The notes under the pieces: generated by a model
Told to the model about the DNA's origin: nothing
What the model saw: only the letters and a program-made list of their open reading frames with translations
The model's database searches: none
NCBI GenBank assembly: GCA_947396885.1
Contig: OX377206.1
Coordinates: forward strand, 85,185,960-85,249,959
DNA from: Heligmosomoides polygyrus polygyrus
Lineage: Eukaryota > Nematoda > Chromadorea > Rhabditida > Heligmosomidae
DNA length: 64,000 nucleotides
Direction of reading: 5' to 3'
Program-made: the position numbers and the translations under genes
In this document: one piece after another, positions 51,655 to 63,761 of the stretch
Layout: each line of letters opens with the position of its first letter
Numbering within the stretch: the stretch's first letter is position 1

Positions 51655-54600
51655 TTAATAGCAGCCGTTGGTTTTGACGCGGGAGAGCAGCTGACGAGCG
51701 ACAACCATACGTTGAACCTACAGAACGAAGCATTTTGGCAATAGTAGAGAATAAAATAAGAAGAGTTATTCCTGATGAGAAAAACTACACAGAAGAGCGT
51801 TTTTTACGGAATCCTAGGAAAAAATCATAGTAAAGGAGACACAAGCAAGGCACTGAAAGCATACTTTCCAGTATAAAAATAGGGAAGAATGTAATACATA
51901 CTGGAACAAATTCTTGGAAACCCTCTAGCCGTAATGTATACTTCTGACAGTTACCAACAGCGGATAATTGGCTGGAGGTCGTTTGCCAATTTTACCCTCA
52001 TTCTTCGCTTCGAATTCGTTGAACTGACTTAACAGGGAACTTTCGCATCACTTAAGGCCTCCGCACACTTTTGCGGCAACGCGGCAACCCTTCCTCTAAT
52101 CATAGGGCGGATACGCAGAGATCGCCGCCGGCGGCAAATTCCAACTGATATGGGCCTGTTCATACTTCGCAACAAGAGCGACTCGTCGCCCGTGCAAAAT
52201 ATGCATATCGGTTAAAACCGAGCGAGCGCCGCCGAAAAGTGTTCATACTCGAGCGCCGGCGCTGTCACTCCAGTCGCTGCTGTCGCCTGTTCATACTTCC
52301 GCGCGCTGCGCTCTCGTCGCTCCCGTCGCCCGTGCAAAACATGCACATCGATTAAAAACGAGCGCGCGCCGCCGAAAAGTGTTCATACTCGAGCGCCGGC
52401 GCTGTCGCTCCAGTCGCTCTTGCCACTCTAGTCGCTCCAGTCGCTGCTGTCGCCTGTTCATACTTCCGCGCGCTGCGCTCTCGTCGCTCTTGTGGCTGCT
52501 GTCGCGTGGTATGAACGTGCCCTATGCCGTCTGGGCGGCAGCCTCCGCCGCAAACGCGGCAGCGGCAATAATGATTCAAGGCGTTATTGCCACTGCAGCT
52601 GCTTTGGTGCCGACATAGTTCTAGAATGAAGATAACGATAAGATTATGATAATAAAACTGCGTTGGCAAAAAAACCGGCGGTGAAGCTGAGGATGAGTGC
52701 CGCCCCATCTCGCCGTTTAACTACTACGCGACAGTTTTGCCGCCCGTCGCAGTGCCGCAAAAATGTCTGGAGGCCTTTATCGTAAGAAGATTAACGATTG
52801 CCCTTATAGGAAAGCATGCTGCTCCCTACACTTATCGAGGTCTTGCCAGAAACGTTATCAATGTACATGCGGAAGAAAGCAGAAACGAACGCACCTGACT
52901 GGTTCCCTCGTAAATCTGGAAAATCTTGGCATCTCTCAGCAATTTCTCTACAGGGTACTCTGTGTTGAATCCCGCTCCTCCATAGACCTACAGAAGCTTA
53001 TGATATGAATGCGTTAGGCAATGGAGTAGAAAACGACGAACCTGTACAGCATTTGTAGCGGCCTGGTTGGCAGCATCACTGGCGAACAGCTTCGCAATAG
53101 AAGCATAGAATGAGCCAGGACGTTTCTGTTGCACCTGAAACCTCACACAAATGAGGGAAGAACAGGGTAACTATAAAACAGTTAATAATCGACAGGTAAA
53201 CCAGTTTCACGTCAAATTCGATACTATTAGAAGAAAGTTAGACATTTTCGAAATCAAACTGTACGTCTTCCAAATCAAAACGGGCGGCTAAACTAGGAAA
53301 TGAAAAAGTCAAAGTCAATTTTTCCTAGAAAAATTTAGTATGAATTTCTTCAGAAGTCTATAAAGCACCCGCCATAAAAAGTGAATACAAGGCTTGAAAC
53401 CTTACAAATTTTTTCATAAAAAACTGTTTAAAATATATATCAAAATGTGGGCAAGCAGCAACTTTTGAGTACATTACAAGAAGGGATAACGCCATGCACT
53501 CGCCTAGCTCGTAGCGAAATTTATTTCACTGACACTGTAGGTAACGCCCACCTAACTGTGAAGCGAAGGTATGTAAGCTTTGTGCAATGTTTCTTGTTTC
53601 TGATGTACACTTGGCTAGTGTTTAACTCCATACAAACATAATTTTGCTACAAACCAAGGAGAAGTCGGGCGCGATGGATGGGGCATAGGGCGATCACTTC
53701 TTTTAATAAATTTAAAAACTACTGCTTTTTGCACTTTAAAATAGACACAAACCGCTATTTTTCCTGAAAAAAAAGTAAAAAATTGTACAGAACTAAAAAT
53801 GAAAAACTGTATACACGATTCACTGGGGCAGAAGGAATACGAATTTTCAAACAAGCTGCACCAAATTTTTCTGTGTTTAGTAATAAAAAATGGAAATTTT
53901 AATTTTAAATGAAAAGTTCATTATTAATTCATCCATAATAATTTTATTATTAAAAATTCAGATTTATTTGGTGATCAACCATTCAAATTTAATTTATTTT
54001 CTATTTGAAAAAAATCAACTGAAAACTAATTTAATAAAAAACAAAAACAAATTATTTTTAAACTTTTTCAATTCACTTCATGTGATCTTCATTATCAGCC
54101 ATTCAGTGATAAACTTTTGTGACACTCTGCGCTGCTCGGTGCCAATAGAAATATTCGAAATGTCCTATAAAACCTGCACAGCCCCGACGACCTCATAACA
54201 TAACATCCACGGAAAACTTACGGATCGTAGAATAAGAAGAATAAAGAGGAATTCAAAGTAATACAACAAATTGTTCTCAAACTTTAGATACAGTAAATAA
54301 ACCAATAAAACTCCTCACCTCATACGCGCTTTTGTATGTCATAAGACGAGCCAACTCGACGTTCATTGCCATGTCAGCAAGAATGAATTGGATCGCCTGG
54401 TGCTAAAACGAAAGCAATAGCGGTCACAGCATCACAGATAAAACAATGGACCGAAATCTGTCTTATTTTGATCATGTCGAATAGCGCACTCGGAGAGAAC
54501 ACCGGCATCCCGTATCGAATCCGAGGTTCTCGGTTCGAGTCACAGCCCAGGTCAACCAAGTATTCCATTCCTCCGAGGTCCGTGAATTGGCATTAGATCC

Positions 54601-57600
54601 CTCTTCGAGGAGTAAGGCACTGGCTCGCTCATCAGTTGGAAACCAGAAATCATCAGAAGGGTAAAGGACAAAAGACGGACGGAGATAATCAGTTTTAGGA
54701 TGCACCTCTTACGAGATGTCGTGCAGCCAATTTGAGTGCATATTTGGCCTAAACCTCGTGGTGGCCAGGTGATGGGCAACTCAGCGTTTCATAGTTGCTA
54801 CATAAGTCTGGTACCAGCTTATCGACAGCGGACGGATGGAGGGCTTAGGCAAAAATCCTAACCAAGGATCAGGTAAGGGTGCACGCGACAACCGCTGTCT
54901 CCTCCAGCTGCGCTAGCACAAATAGTCAGATAGGTCAAATACGTATTCAAGCTGTCTCAAATATATATTTCGGAATGGAATACGTGGGAATCGCAAATAT
55001 CAACCCCAAAAATTTAACCTTCATCCTTTATGGACGCAAGTACATAGCAGCTCACGCTTCCTGAAAAGCAGCATTTTCGATTCGAATCTTGTGCTCTGGG
55101 GTGTGCGAAGATCTTTTTCAGCACGACAGTTCCTTCACGTTAAATTTTAGGATAGGGAAGGGATAAAGAAGAAAAATTGGCGTTAATCGATCCCCGTATA
55201 GGATGTGCGAAGCATTTCACTTCTCCGGGATGTCATGAAGCCAAGTTGAATGCGTATTTGACATAAAAACAACCAGCCGATGAACAAATGAGAGATGTAT
55301 CCTTTCCAGACAAGTCCGGTGCTAATTCACCGACATCGAGGTATGAAGGATTTGGTCGCCCTGGGCGAGGCACGAACCAATACTCATCGATTCGGGGTAC
55401 ACGTGACAGCAGGTGCTACCTCGAGCTGAGCTATCATGCACGCGTCCATTATAAGATAAAGATAAAGATAAAGGACAGCGTTACTCAATCCCTTTTGGGA
55501 TGCGCCTGCGCATTCTACTTCTACGAAATGTCGTGGAGGCGATTTGAATGCGTTTTTGGCCATACAATGACTTGCGGTGGCCAGCCGATGAACAAGTCAG
55601 CACTTTGTCCTTCCCAGACAAGTCTGGTACCAATTCACCGACCCAAGAGGGATGGAAGGCTTGGTTGGCCTGGACGGGAAATCCGAACCAGGAACCTGGT
55701 ATCGGCTGCAAGCGACAGTCGGCGCCTCCTCCGACTGCGCTATACGCGCCCTACGCGTCTATTATGCGTGAATTAATATGCAGCCAACTATGAACAGTGA
55801 CACTTTCGCTGTCTTAGATGCAATCTACATTCATAAATACATACTAGTGCCTCGAAAATGCTGGAAATAAAACGATGTCTGCCACGCATACTCACATTCG
55901 CGATCTGAGTTCCAAATGTCTTTCTCTCCAAGGAGTACTTGGTAGCTTCATCCAGACAACGTGTCGCAAGTCCAGTGGCAAGCGCAGCAACGTGTGGTCG
56001 TGTTTTGTCGAATGTTTTCATAGCCACCTGAAGCAGCACTATGTGTATTCTTCTCATTGCCACACAAAGAAACGACATTAATGCTAAACGACCGCCTGCT
56101 CGATGGATTACGCCTTCGAACATCTGCACAGTGTCTCAGAAAAGTTAAGTGCACTCTGTCTGGCTACAAAGTTGTCAGTCCCTTTAGCTGCAGTGAACCT
56201 CCTTAGCTTCTTGCAAGGGAACAAAATTGCTTCGGAATGTTGAGATTGTACTGTGCACTCGCCCAGCATTCCGCGGTAATCACTTGATTGATACTCTACC
56301 TGATATGCAGGAAATTTCCGTGCAATATTGCACGATTTTTCACCCTTAGTTTTACCGAAGGTTCAGTCTGGACAGCAGTTTTGTTCTCCCAAGACCACCT
56401 GTAAACTTATAGGCGGAAGCCAGTGAATTAATCATTAGGTGGCCACTTTTTTCTTCATCGAGAAACTCATTGTGACTGGAACAATCACAAATTTTTTGTG
56501 AAAACTCCTGAATAAATAATGTATTGGTTCCCACTCATGGTATCCTCAGTTAAGAGACGGCAATAAATTACGGATAATAGTATCATTGAATAATTACAGC
56601 GTAATCCACTGCTCACTAATGTCAGCGTCTTATGTAGATTTACAACTAAGTTCTACTTACTAGTTCAGGCCTAGGTTTTTGTAAGAAACCTTAATCAGAA
56701 TCGCGGGAAAAACTGATGGTTCAATGAACCTGAACGACAGATGGTTCAGTAAAATCGCAACCAAAAAACCGTCGCAAAACACCGTACGAGTGTTCGACAC
56801 ACTGTCGTTGTTTACTATACTGTATCTTCTGTACTGTCGTATCAGAAGATTTTTGCTCTCCGCTTTTCATTATAGAAAGTGCTATAGCACTTTAGTGCAG
56901 CTAGAAAGACAAAAATGCGCTGATCATTCTTCAAGTTTTTTGGATCAAGTTTGAATTTAAAGGCCCAGTTGTGGGGTTCACGTTCCAGTTCTTGATGCTG
57001 TCACATTTTCTAAATATCTTCTATGTGCCACGCTACCAGGAAGTTATATGAAATCTGGAAGATGTCCAGCAACGTCTTGAAAATAGCAACGGGAGATTTT
57101 CACACTATAAGAAAGTTCTGCTAATTTTCATTAGTTTTAAAGCACCCAATTTGATCTTACAGATTATCGTGGTTTTCTGGAGACAGTACAATCGAAAATA
57201 AATACGGCTACAAAAACATGCGTATGAAATATTTAAGTTTAAAAGAAAAAGCATATATTAGGACCGATGAATATCTGAATATTTCCCTTCTCTAATTTTT
57301 CAACTGTTTAATGAAACTACCTTGAAACCCTCTCCTGGAGCACCAATAACGTTGCTCGCAGGAACACGAACATCTTCAAATGTGATTCCACGAGTGTCGG
57401 AACAGCGTTGTCCTAAGTTTATTTCCTAAAGTGAACGTAATTAGAAATGGATACCATGCACATCATTTGTCAAACTCAAGGAGAACAACATGCACCTTTT
57501 TTCCTCTAATTATACCGGGAGTATCTCCCTCGACAACAAACGCAGTAAAGGCTTTTCCTGGAGGCGTTTTTGGGTCAGGATCGGAACGGGTGAGAACAAA

Positions 57601-60600
57601 GAACCTGAAGAGATGGAGAAGTGATGAATTATCGCTAAAGATACACATCTGCAAGGAAAAAGCAAAGACAATCATCGGAACATCTAAACTTTCGGAACAA
57701 CACTGCCTGAAGCAGTTCGTAGTCCTTGCAATTTTATAGAAGAAAGCTGCAGAGACGATTGGAAGTCTATTATTATTTCTAAGGAAAAACTCGGCACAAG
57801 TCGTTAATGTGGCCTACATGAAGAGGCGACTGCACGACAGCCAATCGCAGAACCGACCGTACATTCTCCAGGTATCACGTCCCTTCGATGTGGCCTGATT
57901 GGTATGGTGTGTCCGCCAAATTACCGACTAGCACCAAAAGCTCTCTTGAACATGAAGTGGCTGCATTTTCAACTCAATTCTTACAAGATGGTTTAAGCAT
58001 AGAGGCACTGTAGTCCCTATTTTGGAACGTTTAATAGTAAAATAGAAAGGATTCAAATAATACTACAGTGTTTTCTGATTGTTTATGCCCCATGGGCATG
58101 CCTAGGTATAGAACATGGTTGAGCAGACTTCGAATGAAGAACCTCCTCTAAAGGACCCTTGGAAATATAAACATGGCTTCCAAGCTTCTCAAAAGTGAGT
58201 TCACTTTCCATTTTACATTTCTTAACATTTTTGACCTTTTGCTTTAGACCATCTTCCACTGGAAAGAATTCTTTGAGCTTTGATGCTTATATATCCAGGC
58301 CGTACGGTTTCACACTACAACAAATTGTAAACTAATTGCTCGTTTAAATGTTGAATTGGCTTAAGAAGCTATATGCAGATCTAATTCGCATAGTAGACAT
58401 TTAAAAAAAAAGTCTTCCAGAAATCGATTCCATGTGTAAAATTTGATTGACTACTGATCCCGGTCAGCAAAAATCGCTTCGTTTTCGAGTGTTTGTACTT
58501 CTTTAGACTAGTTTTGTAACTCCACCTGTTGTGTACTATTAGGTTATCCGGAAAGTTCTCAGCGTTTCGAGTGCTTCACTTTGAACTACCATAACTTTCT
58601 CAAATCTATCGGATTTAGTCGAAATAAGCACCGTTCGAATCAGCACGCTTCTGCCAACTTGCCCTCGACTTATTCAGAGAAAAAAATTGGTGGTCGAGAT
58701 TCGTCAAAATCCACGAAAGCTGTTTTGGCTTGCTCCTGATTGGTGAAGGTTTTACCAGCGAGAAAGTTCTGAAAGTGCCGACCTGCCGACCACCACACAG
58801 TGACCATTACCTTTTTTGGTGGAGGTTCGCCTTTGGAAAATACCTAGGAGGTTCGTCGGCGTCCAACCACTGTCCGGAGCGTTTCCTGTTATCACAGAGA
58901 ATCCATTTTCCATCACAAGGGACGATTCGGTCCAAAAACGGATCAGTCTTGTTGCGTAAAAGTAGGGAAAAACAAATCTCGAAAGGTTGGCCGCTCACTG
59001 AACTCGTAAGCCACCCACTTTTTGAGCTTTTTCACATTCCAAAGCCGTTTCAGAGCATCCACAACAGCAATTTTACTTTATTTTACGTATAGCTCTATCG
59101 GGAACTGTTTGGGACGGTTCAGATTCCGCCAATTCCTTCAACTCGTCGTCCAGGATTGCTCTAGGTCGACTGCTACGGAGGTCATCTTCGAAGCTGAAAT
59201 CTCTGGTCCGAAATTTACTGAACCACTGACGCACAGTGGTTTCTCCAGCACTACTAGGGTCCTACACTTGATTGATTTGTAGAGCTGTCTCGGCTACGAA
59301 TTGCTCCGATTTGAAGTGGAAATAAAATACCTTTCAGAATTGCTCCTTCGACATTCTTCAATAGGCCTTTCAAAAACAGAAATATAAAACAACGTTGAAA
59401 AATAAAATATTTAGTCAGATGGAGCGAAAAATTCTGTACAAAAAGTAGCATTAATGCGCAGCGCAAGTTGAATTTTTACTTAATAACAGACGAATGAAAA
59501 ATAGTTACACAAAACGCTGAAAACTTTCCGGATAACCTAATACTAAGTGCAGATGATAGAAGTATAGACGTATACCATTTTCACGTCGAACGGGATATTT
59601 TCAAACCAAACTGGAACCATTTAAATAAAATTCAACACTTTCGTCGCCCTTTCAACCAAGCTTGATGCCATTGAAATCAAACACATCTTCTAAGTCGAAA
59701 TGAGCGCTTTCCAAATTAAAGTAGAGACTCTCCCAAAAAGATTAGAACAATTTTTCCCCAAAAGACTCGGCATGGCTTTTGTTGAAATGTTTTAATTCAC
59801 CTGCCCCAAAAAGCGAACACGCTGTTTGAAATTTTACAAAATTTCCATTTTTCTAGGAAAATAATGGTTTAAGGCTTATGCAGTAGAGAAGACTGTCGTA
59901 AGATCTACTGCAGGTTTAAGGCCCGTTTTTTAACACCAGGAAAGCAGCAGTTTTTAAGGGCTAAAAAAGGATATTGCGCCATGCACTCATCCTGGACGTC
60001 GTGATCTTCATTTGAATAATACTAAAAATTCTGTTCGCATGGAGTTATACTGTTGTCAATACTGGCATTAAAATAATTCCAAAAAACACGCATATCTTCA
60101 TTTCGCTGTTTTAAGTAAGCAGAATTCATACTATCGATATGAAATGAGCAAGGTGAATGCATGCAGCGATCCCTTATTTTAATAGGCTAAAGAATTGTTG
60201 TCTTTCTGTAAACTAAAATGAGCTTTTATTCACAACTTTTACAAAAAATCAAATTTTGGGATGTTGCAAACAGGGCGTGCTCTCACTTACTGAGGCAGCT
60301 TAACTGAAAAATTTCGAAAAAAATCACTACATTCTCCTTGGACAGAAAATATTTTACCCATTTTAGAGAGTTTCCAGCATAATATGGAAAAGCGAGTTTT
60401 ATTGGAAGATGTTCAGCTTCATTTTAAAACCGTCAAGCTTGAATAGAAAAGCGCCTGGAATTGACTATTCATTTTACCTGAAAATGTCGTACTTGATTTG
60501 AGAAGCATCCAATTTTGTTAGAGAAGTGTCTAACCCGACGCGAAAACGGTGTATAAAATGGTATGAAAATGGTATTTTCACGTTGAACTGGACACTTTTC

Positions 60601-63600
60601 AAATCAAATTGGACACTCTTCTCAGTTAGCTTTTTTCTCAGTTAACTTTTTGAAGTCAAAGCGTACTCTCTCAAATCGAAATGATCTTCAGACATGTCAA
60701 ACTGCGGTTAGAACAATTTTGTGTTCAGGGAAAATTTGGTGTAACATTCTTTGAAAATTTTTAGTTTACCTGCCCAATAAGTGTAATAATAATTATAATT
60801 TGTTTTAAGCTCAGCAAAGAAGCAGGCATATAGCGCATTAAAAGATAAGATCGCGCCACGCACTCGAAAAAGTTTGTCGCAACTTTTATTTGATTGACAG
60901 TGTAAATTCCACTGACATGATCTATCGAAGTGGGAATATATGTGTGTTCTCTACAGTTGTTTTTGTTGTTTCGTTAATAAATGTCAAATTCCATGCAAAC
61001 AGAAATTCTGCTATCAATTGAATGAGAATCGCGAAGTTTCAGACGGGAGCATGGCGCAAACTATCTATCGGCAACAGAAAACGGTCGCCTTCTTGCTCTT
61101 TAAAACAAGCTTCAAATCACTTTTTTCCTCAAAAAATAAACTTTTTATAAAGTTTCAAACAATGTGCTCGCTTATTGGGTAAATGAATTAAAACTTCAAA
61201 GAAAGTTATAGTAAACTTTTCATTGAACAAGAAATTATTTCCAACTTTTTTAGAGAGACTCTAGTTTAACGCAGAAGAAGCGCATTTCAATTCGGAAAAG
61301 CTCACTATGACTTCTCCTTATTTACAGAAATCTCAAAGAACTGAACTTACTATTAGGTCAGGATGAGAATGTCATAACAATGTCTGTGAGTTCGTTGAGG
61401 CCCTTAGAAGTTCGTAAGAATCCATGTTAGTTGCGCTGTGTTTAGTATCGTTATATACGTTGTAGGTATATGCGAGCTAGTATTTATTTACGTGACACCA
61501 CTTATGTAATGAATGACTATGATCATGTCTGATAAATAAATAAATAAATAACGTACCAGTTAGCAGGTCCACCATTAGTGATCCACATTTTGGAACCGTT
61601 TATCACATACTCGTCGCCCTTCTTCTCACATTTCGTCTTCGTGCCAGCCACATCTGAACCTGCTATGGATTCCGTGACAGCGTATGCCTAAAGCAGAAAT
61701 TTTGAATGAGAGAATCACACACACACAAAATACACTTCTCTAACTTTTATGTTTTCATTTCGCGATACATATATAATTTCACGAAGTTCTTTTATAACAT
61801 TTATTAATTCAAATTATCATGAACACGGACCGCTTTAAATAAGAGTTCTCAAACAAAAAAGGCTAGAAAGGGCTCATGGGCATTTTCTTCTTGAAGCCTT
61901 TCGTAACATGAATTCTGTATACTGCAAAGACTTTTTGACAACGCCGGTTAACACATCGTTCTCAAAAGTTCTATCCGCGGTCACTTCTGAACTCGTCCTT
62001 TAATATAGAGGTACCGAGATGTCGTTACCAGGTCTGTTCTTCGCCCCGTTTCTGCGTCGTTTCTCGATAACATTGCAGCGGAACTGGGTGGCGATCGACA
62101 ACAACAACAAGTGGTCAGCATCACTGGCTCCACTATAGCGAACAACAAATTCATTCCCGCAGAGATCGGAGATGCCCAGGTGACCGAACCAGCGCCGAGG
62201 TGTTTGCAGGACTTCACACTATAGCTTGAGCACCACTAGTGAAGAAGCTATGGAAGCCGAGAAAACAACGTCAATGAGTTTCACCAGGAGACTATCTCAA
62301 CGGTAGGTCGGAACGGCAGAATCGCCTCTCTCTGGGAAACAAGAAAATGCAAACATCTCGACCCCAATACAACTCTGCGCAGAGTTAGGGACCACAGAAG
62401 CTTGGCCGTTGGCGGCATTAGCCCTTTGCCTGCACGCGGAGGGCGAGCTTAAGTTGGCTGGAAACAGCGATTATGGGGATTACGCCGCTCCTCTACCCAC
62501 TGCGCTCGCTCGTCATACATGCACCAAATGCACCACATGCACTTTTTCACCACATGCAAGTATTATATGTTAAGACAAAGAGCACATATCGGACAAAGTC
62601 CCAACACGATGGAGGCAGGAACGGAGAGACAGATGTTTTAACGCATTTGTTTAAGCAGGAACCGACTGGTAGAGAAGCTCCATGTCGTTAGGGGACATTT
62701 TCTTGCGATGGAAATCGCTGCGCCAGGCAGACTCGAACCCGCACCTTCTGCTTTCCGGGCAGCGGTGCTACGCCTCACACCACCGGCGTTGTTTGACCTT
62801 TGGAGTGAAATGCCAGCCGAGGTTCTGTTTCACACGTGTAGATAATCAGCTGGCGCACGGTTTGAATGGGCTACGGAAAGAGCTCCGGGATGTGTGCTGT
62901 TCTGACGCGGGTAGCGTGGATGGTCCAGATCTTGTAAATCCCTTCCTTACCAAATTAAGAATCCAACTGCGGAAGGGAAGGATATTTCCTGGTAACTTAT
63001 TTAGTTCAGTCAATCGAAGTACCAATTCACTGGTTCTCCAGCCTTTTCGTTCAAGATCAGACTTTTTCCCAAATCTATCAGTTCAACTAACAGGGATACT
63101 GACGTATTCGCTTGTCGGCTATCACCACATTTCAGTAAGCTCGAAACATCTAAAAGAAAATCCAGAAATAATAAAGACTCTTTGAGCAATGAGATTGGAG
63201 CAAGCGCAGCAATAATGACATGAGCTAAATTTTAGGAACTAAATTCGGAAACCAAGAAATAAGACACAAGAGTGCTGTAAACGGTTTAACCCTGAAGAAA
63301 TGAGATGTGGTACTAGTCGTTAATGTGGCCTACAGGGTAAGGGAGACGTACAAGACCAATTAGACCGTATCGAGCGGGCGTGCCACCCAGAAGGTGTTCG
63401 ATCGGTGACCTGATTAGCTGGCGCGCGTTCGGTTGAGGATTTGAGCGGCTGTGATTGACTAGCGGGTTCCCGTCAACCCATGAAGGTCACATTAGCGACT
63501 AGTACTGCACATTTACAGCTACTGTAAGACGTGACACCAATAGTTCTTTTCAGAACTTCCGCCAACAAAGGTGACCTACCGCCACAAGCGGTTCTTCCAC

Positions 63601-63761
63601 CATTCTCGTCAGAAATCTCTTCTTGATATCTTCATTTGCGCACAGAATCAGTGGAGTTTCGGCTAGATCGTTCCCCATGATTGCAGTTCCAATTCCAGAG
63701 CATCCATATGCAATTTCTTCACTAATAATCACGTTTGAAACCATATCCATTTCGAGGCCGC
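51655..63761 (-). CDS. Medium-chain acyl-CoA dehydrogenase-like paralogue (5' end outside window)
   Basis: Same predicted reaction as its downstream neighbour. Exons in the window (- strand): 63761-63580, 61687-61557, 57604-57496, 57425-57321, 56027-55896, 54402-54319, 53134-53042, 52987-52895, 51717-51655; about 330 codons, every junction in phase. The first visible exon starts with two bases of a split Gly at the same intron position as in the neighbour (before GLEM vs GPGM), so about 55 mature residues plus a targeting peptide lie beyond the right edge. Signature 1 [25 protein letters not shown] conserved, signature 2 starts [16 protein letters not shown], catalytic Glu in YEGTSQ, end ...RVKTNGCY. 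Four internal exons have the same lengths in both genes (109, 105, 132, 93 nt), showing tandem duplication. Introns carry SINEs, MITEs and a deleted mariner; no disabling change is seen. Confidence 0.88.
52055..52540. repeat. Half GGCC-type hairpin and CGACAAGAGCGAC palindromes
   Basis: 52055-52140 is a left arm only (AAGGCCTCCGCACACTTTTG... CCGCCGGCGGC). 52150-52520 contains repeated TGTTCATACTTCGCAACAAG and AGCGACTCGTCGCCCGTGCA blocks, two near-identical units about 175 bp apart (CATGCACATCGATTAAAA / CATATCGGTTAAAA), and GTCGCTCTTGTGGCTGCTGT. Same family as the inner arms of 7195-7530. It lies in the last intron of the upstream gene. Confidence 0.6.
53180..53640 (+). repeat. Intronic dispersed repeat, copy 1
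   Basis: Begins with short near-tandem units such as TTCACGTCAAATTCGATA and TTTCGAAATCAAACTGTACG, then CCTAGAAAAATTTAGT, AAGCACCCGCCATAAAAAGT and ATAACGCCATGCACTCGCCT, ending TTTCACTGACACTGTAG. The same order recurs at 59560-60060 and 60560-60930, all inside introns of the upstream acyl-CoA dehydrogenase gene. Confidence 0.6.
54478..54720 (+). mobile_element. Diverged SINE copy
   Basis: AATAGCGCACTCGGAGAGAA, GGTTCTCGGTTCGAGTCACA, CCAGGTCAACCAAGTATTCC, GGTCCGTGAATTGGCATTAG. Its 3' part merges into an oppositely oriented copy at about 54695-54915. Confidence 0.65.
54695..54915 (-). mobile_element. Diverged SINE copy, opposite orientation
   Basis: On + it reads GGATGCACCTCTTACGAGAT, GTGGTGGCCAGGTGATGGGC, GTCTGGTACCAGC and CTCCTCCAGCTGCGCTAGCA, the reverse complement of the family. 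It forms a tail-to-tail pair with 54478-54720. Confidence 0.6.
55190..55455 (-). mobile_element. Diverged SINE copy
   Basis: Reverse complement of the family: AACCAGCCGATGAACAAATG, CCTTTCCAGACAAGTCCGGT, GCTAATTCACCGACATCGAG, CGAGCTGAGCTATCATGCAC. Followed directly by the better preserved copy at 55478. Confidence 0.65.
55478..55757 (-). mobile_element. tRNA-derived SINE, full copy
   Basis: Reverse complement of the copy at 6599: GCGTTACTCAATCCCTTTTG, GGTGGCCAGCCGATGAACAA, CCCAGACAAGTCTGGTACCA, CCAGGAACCTGGTATCGG, CGCCTCCTCCGACTGCGCTA. The ORFs of 162 and 81 codons here are artefacts. It lies about 140 bp from the exon at 56027-55896. Confidence 0.75.
57793..57933. mobile_element. MITE with ACTAGTCG-TTAATGTGG-type ends
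   Basis: Left CACAAGTCGTTAATGTGGCC, right (complement) GTGCTAGTCGGTAATTTGGC. The ends match the better preserved element at 63310-63505; the interior is different or shortened. Intronic. Confidence 0.5.
58539..59540 (-). mobile_element. Mariner element with internal deletion
   Basis: Terminal repeats of about 28 bp (TTAGGTTATCCGGAAAGTTC at the left, TTAGGTTATCCGGAAAGTTT at the right, inverted) flanked by TA. Transposase pieces on -: [13 protein letters not shown] near 59360, an HTH piece [20 protein letters not shown] near 59250-59180, [20 protein letters not shown] (about 58960), [20 protein letters not shown] and NLHQKR (58807). The first catalytic Asp is in VPCDGKW. The following region with the second Asp and the last Asp is missing or scrambled, and total length is 1,002 bp against about 1.3 kb for intact mariners. 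It lies in the intron between exons 61557 and 57604. Confidence 0.8.
59560..60060 (+). repeat. Intronic dispersed repeat, copy 2
   Basis: TTTCACGTCGAACGGGATAT, several units like CAAACTGGAACCATTT and GAAATCAAACACATCT, then AGAACAATTTTTCCCC, CACCTGCCCCAAAAAGCG and GCGCCATGCACTCATCC. Same layout as 53180-53640. Confidence 0.55.
60180..60930. repeat. Intronic dispersed repeat, copy 3, inverted about 60562
   Basis: The right half (60575-60930) repeats the layout of copies 1 and 2: ACGTTGAACTGGACACTTTT, CAAATCAAATTGGACACTCT, AGAACAATTTTGTGTTCAGG, GCGCCACGCACTCG. The left half (to about 60550) is a weaker reverse complement: CCTGGAATTGACTATTC, GTACTTGATTTGAGAAGC, CTAACCCGACGCGAAAA. The whole approximates a foldback. 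Confidence 0.5.
61700..63300. other. Intron of the upstream ACADM-like gene
   Basis: Contains AT-rich sequence. 62700-62790 (- strand) resembles a tRNA-type head (TGCGGGTTCGAGTCTGCCTG B-box-like) with mismatched stems. No other exon is seen between 63580 and 61687. Confidence 0.4.
63310..63505. mobile_element. MITE, 196 bp
   Basis: Left end GTACTAGTCGTTAATGTGGC and right end, complemented, GTACTAGTCGCTAATGTGAC: about 20-bp terminal inverted repeats. No coding capacity. It lies 75 bp from the exon ending at 63580, in the intron. Confidence 0.7.

Noticed and set aside
55288..55776. 162-codon ORF
   Set aside because: It reads through two SINE copies; the translation repeats elements of the ORFs at 6.6 and 48.7 kb.
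62700..62790. tRNA gene candidate on the minus strand
   Set aside because: The B-box is good but T-stem and acceptor pairs do not match; better explained as a SINE or tRNA pseudogene.
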